Notes: generated by a model not told the origin, from the letters alone. A DNA stretch of 64,000 bases from Streptomyces sp. NRRL F-2664 (GCF_000719345.1 NZ_JOFX01000001.1:62001-126000); one strand, 5' to 3'; shown: positions 26,564 to 35,655, counted from the stretch's first letter. Numbers and translations are program-made.

Positions 26564-27478
26564 TCAGTGCGCGGGCGTGCCCTGAGGAATGCCGAGCGCC
26601 GCCGTGTACTGCGCAACGGCCAGCTTGCCGAGGGCCGGGTAGGCGCCGAGCACCTCGGCGGTGGCGCAGTCGGCCTCCTTGCAGGCGGTGTCCAGCAGCC
26701 CGTCGGCCGCCTCGGGCCCGATCAGGTACGGCGCGAGGGCGAGCTGCGTGGAGCCCTCGCGGCGCAGCTGCTCGGCGACCGCGGCCACCGAGCCCTCCTG
26801 GTCCAGCGCGGCGGCCTGGACGGGTACGGCGAGCCGCGCGGCGAGCAGCATGCCGGTGATGCCGGCGGCCTGGACGGCCTCCTCGCCGCCGGTGGTGGCG
26901 AGGACGATGCCGTCGGCGGCGGTGGTCACGGTGAACAGGCGGGCGCGGTCGGCGCGGGCCAGACCCGCCTCGGAGAGGCGCACGTGCAGGCCCTCGGCCA
27001 GCAGCGGGTGCGGGCCGAGGACGTCGGCCAGCTCGGCGGCGGCGGAGGAGTCCATCAGGGCCTGACGCATCCGGCGCAGCAGGTCGCTGGCCGGACCCGC
27101 GAGCAGCGGGACGACCACGGCGTCCGGGCCGGTCTGCTCGGGCACCTCGTGGCCGGCTGCGCGGGCGAACTCCGCCCGCGCGGTCCGGTCGGCCGCCACG
27201 GCGCTCAGCACGCCGGACAGGGACGGGAACTCGGAGGCGTCGTCACCCTCCAGGAAGCCGACGCGGGCGTCGAGGCCCGGCAGCTCGGAGCGGCCGATGC
27301 TGATGATCTCTTCCGCCAGCCCCCGCGAGGCGGCCGAAGGCGCACCGGGCACCGCGAGCACCAGCGCGGGCGCGCCCTCGGGCGCGGCCGCGGGCTCGGG
27401 CCGGCGGTGCCGTCCGGTCGGGCGGGGTCGCGGCATTCGTACGGGCAGGCCATGTGCGGGGCCAGTGGGGGAGCTCAT
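26564..27478 (-). CDS. Sirohydrochlorin chelatase-like protein lacking the family's histidines
   Basis: 304 residues. The two-half CbiX-type layout is visible: LVLAVPGAPSAASRGLAEEI begins the first half and PDAVVVPLLAGPASDLLRRM ends it; LALAPYLIGPEAADGL is the matching segment of the second half. In true CbiX/SirB enzymes the first strand reads GHGSR and a second His follows the PLL segment; both are absent. A basic, Pro- and Arg-rich N-terminus of about 35 residues precedes the domain. The protein may therefore not insert metal. It follows ung on the same strand after 96 bases. Confidence 0.75.
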   Translation of the reverse strand: MSSPTGPAHGLPVRMPRPRPTGRHRRPEPAAAPEGAPALVLAVPGAPSAASRGLAEEIISIGRSELPGLDARVGFLEGDDASEFPSLSGVLSAVAADRTARAEFARAAGHEVPEQTGPDAVVVPLLAGPASDLLRRMRQALMDSSAAAELADVLGPHPLLAEGLHVRLSEAGLARADRARLFTVTTAADGIVLATTGGEEAVQAAGITGMLLAARLAVPVQAAALDQEGSVAAVAEQLRREGSTQLALAPYLIGPEAADGLLDTACKEADCATAEVLGAYPALGKLAVAQYTAALGIPQGTPAH

Positions 27479-27574
27479 GGCGCCGCATGCTACTGGCTTA
27501 TCGGAACAAGGTGTTCGGGCAGGGCCATCCCGTGCCGCATCTGTCCGTATTTATCCGTTGAATTGCAGATACGC

Positions 27575-28261
27575 TCAACTGACGGACGGCAAGCGCCAGT
27601 CCACGGGCTGTGATCCCTGGCCGACCAGCAACTGGTTCGTCCTGCTGAAGGGCCGCGAGCCGAAGAAGCCGTAGTCGGCCGACTTGGGGGAGGGGTGCGA
27701 GGACTCCACCACCGGCAGGTCGCCCAGGAGCGGCCGCAGATTGCGGGCCGCCCGGCCCCACAGGATCGAGACCAGCGGCTTCCCCCGCGCGGCCAGGGCA
27801 CGGATGGCCTGGTCGGTGACCGCCTCCCAGCCCTTGCCCTGGTGCGCGTTCGACCGGCGGGGCGCGGTGGTGAGCGAGCGGTTGAGCAGGAGCACGCCCT
27901 GCCGGGTCCACGGGGTCAGGTCGCCGTTCGCGGGCCGGCCGGTGCCCATGTCCCGGTGCAGCTCCAGGAAGATGTTGTCCAGGCTCGGCGGCACCGGCCG
28001 CACGTCGGGTGCCACCGAGAAGGACAGCCCCACCGCGTGGCCCGGGGTCGGATACGGGTCCTGGCCCACGATGAGGACCTTCACCTCGTCGAAGGGCTGC
28101 TGGAAGGCGCGCAGGACGTTGGCCCCGGAGGGGACGTACGTCCTGCCCGCCGCGATCTCTGCCCGCAGGAAGTCGCCCATCACGGCGATCTGCGCCGCCA
28201 CGGGCTCAAGAGCCCGGGCCCAGCCCGGCTCGACGATCTCGTTCAACGGTCGTGCTGCCAC
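27575..28261 (-). CDS. ung: Uracil-DNA glycosylase (family 1)
   Basis: 228 residues, normal length. The catalytic water-activating Asp is D68 in [20 protein letters not shown]. The uracil-pocket Asn is in [10 protein letters not shown], and [20 protein letters not shown] carries the catalytic His (H189) and the DNA-insertion loop. It removes uracil from DNA as the first step of base-excision repair. It starts 11 bases after the BNR-repeat gene, so the two are probably co-transcribed. Streptomyces often have two Ung paralogues; whether this is the main one is not decidable here. Confidence 0.97.
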   Translation of the reverse strand: MAARPLNEIVEPGWARALEPVAAQIAVMGDFLRAEIAAGRTYVPSGANVLRAFQQPFDEVKVLIVGQDPYPTPGHAVGLSFSVAPDVRPVPPSLDNIFLELHRDMGTGRPANGDLTPWTRQGVLLLNRSLTTAPRRSNAHQGKGWEAVTDQAIRALAARGKPLVSILWGRAARNLRPLLGDLPVVESSHPSPKSADYGFFGSRPFSRTNQLLVGQGSQPVDWRLPSVS

Positions 28262-28272
28262 GGTGGATCACT

Positions 28273-29364
28273 CTACTGGCCGATCGTCGCCGCCCGCACG
28301 CACAGGACGTCCGGCAGGTGCTCGGCGAGCAACTGCCAGCTGTCGCCGTCGTCGTGGCTCGCGTACAGCTCGCCGTTGCGGTTGCCGAAGTAGATGCCCG
28401 CCGGGTCCGCGTCGTCCGTGCAGAGCGCGTCCCGCAGCACCGTGCCGTAGTGGTCGGCGGCGGGCAGCCCGTGCGTGAGCGGCTGCCAGGTGGTGCCCGC
28501 GTCCTCGGTACGGAAGACCCGGCACCGGTGCTCGGCCGGCACCCGGTCGGAGTCCGCGTTGAGCGGGAAGACGTAGGCGGTGTTCGGCCGGTGCGGGTGG
28601 GCGGCCACCGCGAAACCGAAGTCGGAGGGCAGTCCGTCGCCGATGTCGGTCCACCGGGTCCCCGCGTCGTCGCTGCGGTAGACCCCCCAGTGGTTCTGCA
28701 GGTACAGCCGGTCCGTGTCGCCGGCGTCGCGGGCGATCTTGTGCACGCACTGGCCGAACTCCGGATTCGGATCCGGCAGGAACACCGCCGAGACTCCCTG
28801 GTTGGACGGCTCCCAGCTGGCCCCGCCGTCCCGGGTCCGGAACACCCCGGCGGTGGAGACGGCCACGGTCAGCGCGTCCGGGTCGCCGGGGTGGGTGATC
28901 ACGGTGTGCAGGCCCTCGCCGCCACCGCCCGGGACCCATTTGCCGCGGGTCGGGTGCTCCCACAGCGGGCGGACCAGCTCGAAGGACTCGCCGCGGTCCG
29001 TCGAACGGAACAGCGCGGCCGGCTCCGTGCCCGCGTACACCACGTCCGGCGCCTCGTCCCCGGCCGGCTGGAGCTGCCAGACCCGTTCCAGCGAGGCGCC
29101 GGTGTCCTGGGGGAACTTCACCGCCGGCCGGGCCGGTTCGTGCCAGGTCGCCCCGAGGTCGTCGGAGCTGAAGACGGACGGCCCCCAGTGGGTGCTGTCC
29201 CCTCCGACCAGCAGCCGCGGGACCGGGCCGCGGCGGTCGACGGCGAGCGCGTAGACGGCCTGGGCGTTGAAATGGGGCTCACCGAACTCCCAGGGCCCGT
29301 CCCCCCGGCGGCGGCCGATGAACAGTCCCTTGCGGGTTCCCACGAGCAGCAGTACATCGGCCAT
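28273..29364 (-). CDS. BNR/sialidase-type beta-propeller protein (photosystem-assembly Ycf48-like/WD40 class)
   Basis: 363 residues from ATG at 29364, with GGAGGTG six bases before. Several SxDxGxTW-like Asp-box repeats are visible: SSDDLGATWHE, STDRGESFE, TRDGGASWEP, RSDDAGTRW, RTEDAGTTWQP and SHDDGDSWQ. The start (DVLLLVGTRKGLFIG) is typical of a bacterial cytosolic group annotated as exo-alpha-sialidase or WD40/YVTN protein. No signal peptide and no sialidase Arg triad were recognised, so glycosidase activity is doubtful. It is upstream of ung in the same direction and divergent from the wax synthase. Confidence 0.85.
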   Translation of the reverse strand: MADVLLLVGTRKGLFIGRRRGDGPWEFGEPHFNAQAVYALAVDRRGPVPRLLVGGDSTHWGPSVFSSDDLGATWHEPARPAVKFPQDTGASLERVWQLQPAGDEAPDVVYAGTEPAALFRSTDRGESFELVRPLWEHPTRGKWVPGGGGEGLHTVITHPGDPDALTVAVSTAGVFRTRDGGASWEPSNQGVSAVFLPDPNPEFGQCVHKIARDAGDTDRLYLQNHWGVYRSDDAGTRWTDIGDGLPSDFGFAVAAHPHRPNTAYVFPLNADSDRVPAEHRCRVFRTEDAGTTWQPLTHGLPAADHYGTVLRDALCTDDADPAGIYFGNRNGELYASHDDGDSWQLLAEHLPDVLCVRAATIGQ

Positions 29365-29576
29365 GGCCGGCACCTCCGGACGTCGTCGCCTTCTTCGCAG
29401 AGCGTCTTTCCGGCCAGTCTGCACCCGCCCACCGACAAGAGCCCGGCGGGCGCCGCGCACCGCACATCGGATGATCTATACCGATCATTTACCGCTGGGA
29501 AATGATTGCGCCTTGCATGAGGGTGTTCTTCATGGGTTGACTTCAAGCCACTGCTGCCGCATGTGGAAGGACGTAC

Positions 29577-30914
29577 GTGGCCACCGAGCACCTCTCTCCG
29601 CTCGACCTCGCCTTCTGGCGGATGGAATCCGCCGACCACCCCATGCACCTCGGCGCCCTCGCCGTGTTCCGGCCCGCCGGACCGCCGGGCTCCGGCGGGC
29701 ACGCCGCCGAGCGCGCCGCCGCACTCCTGGCCGTACGCTGCGCCGCCGTCCCCGGCCTGCGCCGCCGGATCCGGGACGTGCTGCTGCCGCTGGGCGCCGC
29801 CGCCTGGTCGCCGGACCCGGACTTCGACCCCGCACGGCACGTCTTCCTCGTCCGCACGGACCGCATCCGCGTGCACGAGGCGGCCGGGCCGCTGATGGCC
29901 CGCCCCCTCGACCGCGACCTGCCGCCGTGGGAGGCGCACGTGCTGGCCGGACCGGATCCGGACACCTTCGCCGTGCTCTTCAAGTTCCACCACGCCCTCG
30001 CCGACGGCCTGGGCGCCCTCGCCCTCGCGGCCGCGCTGTTCGACGAGGTCCCGGAGCCGCGGGCCGCCGTGCGCCCGGTCCCCGGACAGCGGGCCGGCTC
30101 CGTCCTGAGCCGGATCCCCGGGGTTCTCGCCGCCCGGGTCCAGGGCGTCGGGCAGGCCCTGGAGATCGGCGCCGCCGTGGCCCGCGGCGGTCTGCCGCTC
30201 GGTGTCCCGGCCGCGCTCACGGCCGACCCCGCCGGCGCGGGCCCCCGTACCGTCGCCGGACTCACCCTCGACCTGGACGAGGTCAACCTGGTCCGCAAGG
30301 GGGCCGGCGGCACCGTCAACGACGTGCTGATCACCCTCGTCGCCGGCGCCCTGCGGCGCTGGCTGGCGGAGCGCGGCGACCCCGAACCGCTCGGGGCCGG
30401 CCCGCGGGCCCTGATCCCCGTCTCGCGCCGCCGCGGGCCGCGCGGCGCCGACGGCGCACGCAACCGGCTCTCCGGCTACCTGCTGCGACTGCCGCTCGCC
30501 GAGCCCGACGCGCTGCGCCGGCTGGACCGGGTACGCGCCGGCATGGACCGCAACAAGGACGCCGGACCCGCCCGGGGTGCCGGGGCCGTGGCCCTGCTCG
30601 CCGACCACGTGCACCCGCTCGGCCACCGCCTCGGCGGGCCCCTCGTCGCCCAGGCCGCCCGGTTGCTCTACGACATCCTCGTCACCAGCGTCCCGTTGCC
30701 CGGCCTCACCTTCTCGCTCGGCGGCAGCAGGGTCCATGAGGTCTACCCGCTCGCCCCGCTGGCCCGCGGCCAGTCCCTCGCCGTCGCGGTCTCGACCTAC
30801 AAGGGGACGGTCCACTACGGCCTGGTCGCCGACGCGGCCGCCGTCCCCGACCTGGCGGCCCTGACCGGAGCGCTGCGCGCGGAGCTGGACGCGCTTGTAC
30901 GAGAAGTCTCGTAG
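29577..30914 (+). CDS. Wax ester synthase/diacylglycerol acyltransferase (WS/DGAT)
   Basis: 445 residues from GTG with GGAAGG nearby. LSPLDLAFWRMESADHPMHLG is the typical N-terminus, FKFHHALADGLGAL carries the catalytic HHxxxDG motif intact, and the second half has VNDVLITLVAGALRRWL, IPVSRR and a C-terminal TSVPLPGLTFSLGG segment. These enzymes esterify fatty acyl-CoA to diacylglycerol or alcohols to make storage lipid, and are common in Streptomyces. It is followed by the old-yellow-enzyme gene after 78 bases that contain operator-like repeats, so the two are probably regulated separately. Confidence 0.95.
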   Translation: MATEHLSPLDLAFWRMESADHPMHLGALAVFRPAGPPGSGGHAAERAAALLAVRCAAVPGLRRRIRDVLLPLGAAAWSPDPDFDPARHVFLVRTDRIRVHEAAGPLMARPLDRDLPPWEAHVLAGPDPDTFAVLFKFHHALADGLGALALAAALFDEVPEPRAAVRPVPGQRAGSVLSRIPGVLAARVQGVGQALEIGAAVARGGLPLGVPAALTADPAGAGPRTVAGLTLDLDEVNLVRKGAGGTVNDVLITLVAGALRRWLAERGDPEPLGAGPRALIPVSRRRGPRGADGARNRLSGYLLRLPLAEPDALRRLDRVRAGMDRNKDAGPARGAGAVALLADHVHPLGHRLGGPLVAQAARLLYDILVTSVPLPGLTFSLGGSRVHEVYPLAPLARGQSLAVAVSTYKGTVHYGLVADAAAVPDLAALTGALRAELDALVREVS

Positions 30915-30948
30915 TACGAAAGGATTCGTAGTATGGTGACTCTCGTAC
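30897..30948. promoter_or_regulatory. Operator-like inverted repeats before the old yellow enzyme
   Basis: TACGAA-AGGA-TTCGTA is a perfect inverted repeat (30915-30930). GTACGAGA (30897-30904) is the complement of TCTCGTAC (30941-30948). The 11-base GACTCTCGTAC (30938-30948) recurs upstream of the ArsR-type regulator at 32185-32195. Confidence 0.6.
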
Positions 30949-30992
30949 TTGGGCGCCGATCCCGGCGCGCCCGGTGACCTCTGGAGAGCCCG

Positions 30993-32102
30993 ATGAGTGC
31001 TGCCCCCGCCGTACCCGCTGCTTTCGCCGCCCTGTTCGAGCCGTACACCCTCCGATCGGTCACGGTCCCCAACCGGGTGTGGATGACCGCGATGTGCCAG
31101 TACAGCGCGGAGGCCTTCGGGCCGAACGCGGGCGTCGCCCAGGACTGGCACTTCGCCCACTACGCCGCCCGCGCGACCGGCGGCACCGGCCTGATCATCC
31201 AGGAGGCCACCGCTGTCTCCCCGGAAGGCCGGATCTCCCCCTACGACCTCGGCATCTGGAACGACACCCAGGTCGAGGCCCTGCGCCGGATCACGGGCTT
31301 CCTCAAGACGCAGGGGACCGTCCCCGGCATCCAGATCGCCCACGCCGGCCGCAAGGCCTCCACGGACCGCACCTGGAAGGGAGGCGCGCCCGTCGGCGCC
31401 GACGCGCACGGCTGGCAGCCGGTCGCCCCGAGCGCCGTCCCGTTCGCCGAGGGCCACCCGGTGCCGCACGAGCTGACGACCGATGAGATCGCAGAGATCA
31501 CCGGCCGGTTCGCGGCGGCGGCCGGTCGGGCCCTCGCGGCGGGCTACGAGGTCGTCGAGATCCACGGCGCCCACGGCTACCTCATCGGGGAGTTCCTCTC
31601 CCCGCACAGCAACAGGCGCACGGACGCCTACGGCGGATCCTTCGAGAACCGGACCCGCTTCGCCCTGGAGGTCGTCGACGCCGTGCGGGCGGTGTGGCCG
31701 CAGGAGCTCCCGCTCTTCTTCCGGATCTCCGCCACGGACTGGCTGGAGGAGGGCGGCTGGACCGCCGACGAGACGGTGCGCCTGGCCCGGCTCCTCCAGG
31801 AGCACGGCGTGGACCTCCTCGACGTCTCCACCGGGGGCCTCGCCCCCGGCGTGACGATCCCGGTCGGCCCCGGCTACCAGGTGCCCTTCGCCGCCCGCGT
31901 GAAGGCCGCGACGAGCCTGCCGGTGGCCGCGGTCGGCCTGATCACCGAGCCCGCGCAGGCCGAGAAGATCCTGGCCAACGGCGAGGCCGACGCGGTCCTG
32001 CTGGGCCGGGAGCTGCTGCGCGACCCGTACTGGGCCCGCCGTGCGGCCGCCGAGCTCGGCGCGCAGGTCCGTACGCCCGAGCAGTACCACCGGTCCTGGT
32101 GA
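30993..32102 (+). CDS. NADH:flavin oxidoreductase, old yellow enzyme (YqjM-like)
   Basis: 369 residues, a TIM barrel with FMN-binding features. VPNRVWMTAMCQYSAEAFGPN contains the Cys that marks the thermophilic-like YqjM class. IQIAHAGRKAS, EIHGAHGYLIGEFLSPHSNRRTDAYGGS (His-Gly-Ala-His pair and product-binding region) and a C-terminal LLGRELLRDPYW complete the family signature. It reduces activated C=C bonds with NAD(P)H, often as a response to reactive electrophiles. The ArsR-like gene 130 bases downstream shares an upstream motif, so it may be its repressor. Confidence 0.96.
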   Translation: MSAAPAVPAAFAALFEPYTLRSVTVPNRVWMTAMCQYSAEAFGPNAGVAQDWHFAHYAARATGGTGLIIQEATAVSPEGRISPYDLGIWNDTQVEALRRITGFLKTQGTVPGIQIAHAGRKASTDRTWKGGAPVGADAHGWQPVAPSAVPFAEGHPVPHELTTDEIAEITGRFAAAAGRALAAGYEVVEIHGAHGYLIGEFLSPHSNRRTDAYGGSFENRTRFALEVVDAVRAVWPQELPLFFRISATDWLEEGGWTADETVRLARLLQEHGVDLLDVSTGGLAPGVTIPVGPGYQVPFAARVKAATSLPVAAVGLITEPAQAEKILANGEADAVLLGRELLRDPYWARRAAAELGAQVRTPEQYHRSW

Positions 32103-32184
32103 CGGCGGTGCGGCCGCGGCGGCGGGGCCGCGGCCGCACCCTCCTGTTCCGGCCGGTCTTCCCGAGCCCCGCGCCTCCTTCGAC

Positions 32185-32195
32185 GACTCTCGTAC
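32185..32195 (+). promoter_or_regulatory. Second copy of GACTCTCGTAC before the ArsR gene
   Basis: Identical over 11 bases to the motif in front of the old yellow enzyme, in the same orientation and about 40-50 bases from the start codon. It fits autoregulation by the ArsR-type protein. Confidence 0.55.
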
Positions 32196-32234
32196 CATGG
32201 GGGCCCGACCAAGCCGAGTGAGCGGAGCAGGGAC

Positions 32235-32636
32235 ATGACGGACCGGGACACCTCCCGCACCCTCGCCCACCCGGAGGCGGCCGAGATCCGCCTGGAGGGC
32301 GTGCTGCACGCCCTCTCCGACCCGGTCCGGCTCTCCATCGTCCTGGACCTGGCCGGCTCGGCGGACGACCTGGCCTGCTCGCACTTCGACCTGCCGGTCA
32401 CCAAGTCCACGACCACGCACCACTTCCGCGTCCTGCGCGAGAGCGGGGTGGTGCGCCAGGCCTACCGGGGCACCACCAAGCTCAACGCCCTGCGCCGAGA
32501 CGACCTGGAGGCGCTCTTCCCCGGCCTTCTCGACAGCGTCCTGGCGGCGGCCGCCGCCGAGGCGGACCGGCTGTCGGTGCCCGGCCGACCTGCACCGGGC
32601 CCGACCCGGGACCGCTACCAGGCAGCGGGCCGGTAG
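32235..32636 (+). CDS. ArsR/SmtB-like winged-helix transcriptional regulator
   Basis: 133 residues. LEGVLHALSDPVRLSIVLDLAG is the typical ArsR N-terminus, followed by the recognition-helix segment KSTTTHHFRVLRESGVVRQAYRG. A single Cys precedes the HTH (LACSHFD), not the CxC metal site of ArsR/SmtB, so metal sensing is not indicated; thiol or electrophile sensing would fit the neighbouring ene-reductase. The C-terminal tail runs 22 bases into the convergent SDR gene. Confidence 0.92.
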   Translation: MTDRDTSRTLAHPEAAEIRLEGVLHALSDPVRLSIVLDLAGSADDLACSHFDLPVTKSTTTHHFRVLRESGVVRQAYRGTTKLNALRRDDLEALFPGLLDSVLAAAAAEADRLSVPGRPAPGPTRDRYQAAGR

Positions 32637-34069
32637 TCCTTGAGGAACACCGCGTGCAGCGGCCTGCCCGCCTCGCCTTCGCGGATGGGGTGGTAGATGC
32701 GCGCCGCGCCGTCGACGACGTCCAGCGGCGGCCGCCATCCCGTCGACGCGTGTCGCGCGCGGGCGGCCGCGGGCTTCTCGTCCGTGATCCAGCCGGTGTC
32801 GACGGAGCAGCAGTGGATCCCGCGTGCGGCGAGGGCGGCGGCGCTGGTGCGGGTGAGCATGTTCAGGGCGGCCTTGGCCATGTTGGTGTGCGGATGGTCG
32901 GGGGACTTGTTGGGGGCGCCGAACTGGCCCTCCACGGCGGAGACGTTGATCAGGTAGCGGCGGGGGTGCGGCGAAGCCTCCATCAGCGGCAGCAACCGGT
33001 CGGCCAGCAGGAACGGGGCCACCGCGTTGACGAGTTGCACCTCGATCAGCTCCGCGGCGCTGATGTGGCCGAGCTGGAGCGTCCAGGAGTTCATCGGTGC
33101 GGTGTCGGGCAGGAGTCCCGCGGCATCGACCACGCCGCCGACGCCCGCCGGCACGCCGGGTGCGGCCGGCTCCGCAGTGCCGCCCGCGGTGAGGGCGAGC
33201 TGCGCACTGCCGGGCACGGTGAACCCCGGGGCCGCCCAGTGGCGTGCGGGGGGCAGGCCGGCCGCCTCGGCGGCGGCCAGGGCCGCGTACGCCTCGGGTG
33301 GGCGGCGCAGGGTCTGGGCCGCGTTGTTGACGAGGATGTCCAGCGGGCGGCCGCGGGCCAGCTCCTGGTCGGTGAAGGCCAGCACCTGACGCGGGTCCCG
33401 CAGGTCGAGCGCGGCTATGGTCAGTCGCTCCCACCAGAGGTCGCGGTCCGGGGCGGCCGCGAAGCGGGCGGCGGCGTCGCGGGGGAAGCGGGTGGTCACG
33501 GTCAGGTCGGCGCCGTCACGCAGAAGCATGAGGGCGAGCTCGTGCCCGATCTTGACGCGGCCCCCGGTGAGCAGGGCCCGGCGGCCGCCGAGGTCGGTCC
33601 GTGCGGTGCGCTGGTCGAGGTGGGAGCCGGCGCAGGGCATGCACAGCCGGTGGTAGAAGGGATGCACTTCCCGGTACGGGGTCTTGCAGACGTAGCAGCG
33701 CTGGCTGCGCCGCAGGCTGCCGACGGCGGCCGGCTGCCCCGCGGCGGGCGTCGGCCCTGCTGCGGAGGTCTCGACCTTCCGCCGGGCTGCCGGCAGGGGC
33801 CGCGGTCCGGCCGACGGGGCGGGGAGGGCCGTGTCCATGACCCGGTCGCGGGCTCCGGTGGCGGTGGCGGCGAGCAGCGCGGCGTCGACCTCCCGGTCGC
33901 GCAGGCGTGCTTGGGCCCGGCGGTCGCGACGGCCGCGCCGCAGGAGGTTCTTGGCTGCCCCCTCGATGCGGCGGCGCCGAGCGTCCTGCGCCGGCAGGGC
34001 GGCGGCCTGCTCCAGGAGTGACAGCAGGTTCTCCACGGACTCACTGTCCATACACGTCTTCGAATTCAC
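32615..34069 (-). CDS. SDR oxidoreductase with N-terminal basic region and CxxC-CxxC knuckle
   Basis: About 484 residues from GTG at 34069. The first 120 residues are Arg- and Ala-rich and probably helical or disordered. They are followed by CYVCKTPYREVHPFYHRLCM with a closing PC (Cys at about 125, 128, 143 and 146), a likely zinc knuckle. A Rossmann SDR domain comes next: LLTGGRVKIGHELA replaces the usual TGxxxGIG, DILVNNAAQT is the NNAG-like strand, and the catalytic Ser in INVSAVEGQFG is followed by HTNMAKAALNML rather than classical YxxxK. Asn-Met-Ala-Lys leaves the lysine but no Tyr, so catalysis is uncertain. The neighbours give no pathway clue. Confidence 0.82.
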   Translation of the reverse strand: MNSKTCMDSESVENLLSLLEQAAALPAQDARRRRIEGAAKNLLRRGRRDRRAQARLRDREVDAALLAATATGARDRVMDTALPAPSAGPRPLPAARRKVETSAAGPTPAAGQPAAVGSLRRSQRCYVCKTPYREVHPFYHRLCMPCAGSHLDQRTARTDLGGRRALLTGGRVKIGHELALMLLRDGADLTVTTRFPRDAAARFAAAPDRDLWWERLTIAALDLRDPRQVLAFTDQELARGRPLDILVNNAAQTLRRPPEAYAALAAAEAAGLPPARHWAAPGFTVPGSAQLALTAGGTAEPAAPGVPAGVGGVVDAAGLLPDTAPMNSWTLQLGHISAAELIEVQLVNAVAPFLLADRLLPLMEASPHPRRYLINVSAVEGQFGAPNKSPDHPHTNMAKAALNMLTRTSAAALAARGIHCCSVDTGWITDEKPAAARARHASTGWRPPLDVVDGAARIYHPIREGEAGRPLHAVFLKDYRPAAW

Positions 34070-34235
34070 CGTCCCATCTTCCGGGTCGGCCGGCACGGTC
34101 GGGGGAGCGGGAGGGGGGACGACCGCAAGCGCCGCGGGAAGGGGGACACGCGATCCGCCCATGGTGCGGCCGCACTGCTCCACGCAGGCCCGAAGCAAGG
34201 CTCTGCGGGCCGGGGGCGAGCGGCTCGACGGGCCC

Positions 34236-35603
34236 TCAAAGTGCGGGAGGCGCGCCCGCCGCGGCCAACAGGCCGGGCCAGTCGGGGATCTTGACGGAGC
34301 GACGGCCCAGCGAGCGGCCCAGATCGGCCTCGGCCGACTCGATCGCCATCCAGCCCGGCCACTCCACCGGCCGCAGGCCCGCCGCGCGCAGGGCGTCCAG
34401 CGGGTCGCCGGGGAGCGCGCGGCGGGACAGCACCCCCGCGTCCTGGAGCAGCGAGGACGCCGTCTCCTTCGCGCACGGCCGGTTCGTGCCGATGACTCCC
34501 GTCGGGCCCCGCTTGATCCAGCCCGCCACGTACTCGCCGACCGAGGCGCGACCCGCCCGCAGCACCCGTCCGGCCGCGTGCGGGACCGTGCCCGTCACCG
34601 GGTCGAACGGCAGCCCGGCCAGGGGCACGCCCCGGTACCCCACCGAGCGCAGCACCAGCTGCGCCTCGACGTCCTCGTGGACGCCCGTACCGGTGACCCC
34701 GCCGCGGCCGTCGGGGGCGGTCCGCTCGAAGCGCATCCCGGTGACCCTCCCGTCCGGCCCGCCGAGCACCTCCACCGGGCGCAGGTAGAACCGCAGCGCG
34801 ATGCGGCGGGGCCCCGCGGCCGGGGCCGCTGCGGCCCAGCCCCGCAGCACCTCCAGGTTCCGCCGCGCGACCGCAGGCAGCGCGGCGGCCGCGTCCGGAT
34901 CGGCATACACGGGGTCCAGGGCCAGTTCGGCCGGGTCCGTGCGGGCGTCCACGCCCGGCAGCGTGCCCAGTTCCCGCAGTTCCTTGGTGGTGAACCTGGC
35001 CTGGGAGGGCCCCCGCCGGGCCACCATGGACACTGTGCGCAGGCCGCTGTCCGCGAGCGCGGCGAGAGCCGGCTGCGGCATGTCCGTCGGGGCCAGGCCG
35101 GCCGCGCCGCGGGCCAGGATCCGCGTCACGTCCACCGCGACGTTGCCCGCCCCGACCACCACCGCCGCGTCGACCCCGGGCAGGCCGAAGGCCTCGGCGG
35201 CGGCGTCGGGGTGCCCGCTGTACCAGGACACGAAGGCCGTGGCCGAGTGCACCCCGGCGAGGTCCTCGCCGGGGATCCCCAGCATCCGGTCCCGGGCCGC
35301 GCCCACGCAGTAGACGACCGCGTGGTAGAGCTCCAGCAGCCGTGCCGCGGGCAGGGCGGCTCCGCCGACCTCCACGTTCCCGAGGAAGCGGATCCGCTCG
35401 TCCTCCAGCACCGTGCGCAGGCTGCCCTGGAGGGACTTGATCTTCTCGTGGTCCGGTGCGACGCCGTACCGGACGAGCCCGTACGGGGCGGGCAGCCGGT
35501 CCAGTACGTCCACCCGCACCCCGGGCACCTCGCGCTGCTGGACCAGCGTCTGGGCCGCGTAGACCCCGCTGGGGCCCGATCCGACGACGGCGACACGAAG
35601 CAC
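34236..35603 (-). CDS. FprA-like NADPH-ferredoxin (adrenodoxin-type) reductase
   Basis: 455 residues. VAVVGSGPSGVYAAQ binds FAD; RLPAPYGLVRYGVAPDHEKIK is a hallmark of adrenodoxin-reductase homologues; VVVGAGNVAVDVTRIL binds NADP; GWIKRGPTGVIGTN is the C-terminal flavin segment. The family passes electrons from NADPH to ferredoxins, for example for P450s. It stands alone on the minus strand with a spacer of about 165 bases before the SDR gene. Substrate ferredoxin not visible here. Confidence 0.95.
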   Translation of the reverse strand: MLRVAVVGSGPSGVYAAQTLVQQREVPGVRVDVLDRLPAPYGLVRYGVAPDHEKIKSLQGSLRTVLEDERIRFLGNVEVGGAALPAARLLELYHAVVYCVGAARDRMLGIPGEDLAGVHSATAFVSWYSGHPDAAAEAFGLPGVDAAVVVGAGNVAVDVTRILARGAAGLAPTDMPQPALAALADSGLRTVSMVARRGPSQARFTTKELRELGTLPGVDARTDPAELALDPVYADPDAAAALPAVARRNLEVLRGWAAAAPAAGPRRIALRFYLRPVEVLGGPDGRVTGMRFERTAPDGRGGVTGTGVHEDVEAQLVLRSVGYRGVPLAGLPFDPVTGTVPHAAGRVLRAGRASVGEYVAGWIKRGPTGVIGTNRPCAKETASSLLQDAGVLSRRALPGDPLDALRAAGLRPVEWPGWMAIESAEADLGRSLGRRSVKIPDWPGLLAAAGAPPAL

Positions 35604-35655
35604 GGCGGAGCTCCTTCCGCAGGTGGTCCCAGCATGCCACCGCCCCGACCGCGGG

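Noticed and set aside
26564..27478. Assigning the chelatase-like gene to sirohaem or cobalamin synthesis
   Set aside because: The metal-inserting histidines are missing and no tetrapyrrole genes are adjacent.
29118..33434. A 1400-codon minus-strand frame across the wax synthase and old yellow enzyme genes
   Set aside because: It runs antisense to well-supported genes and has no recognisable domain; long antisense frames are expected at this GC content.
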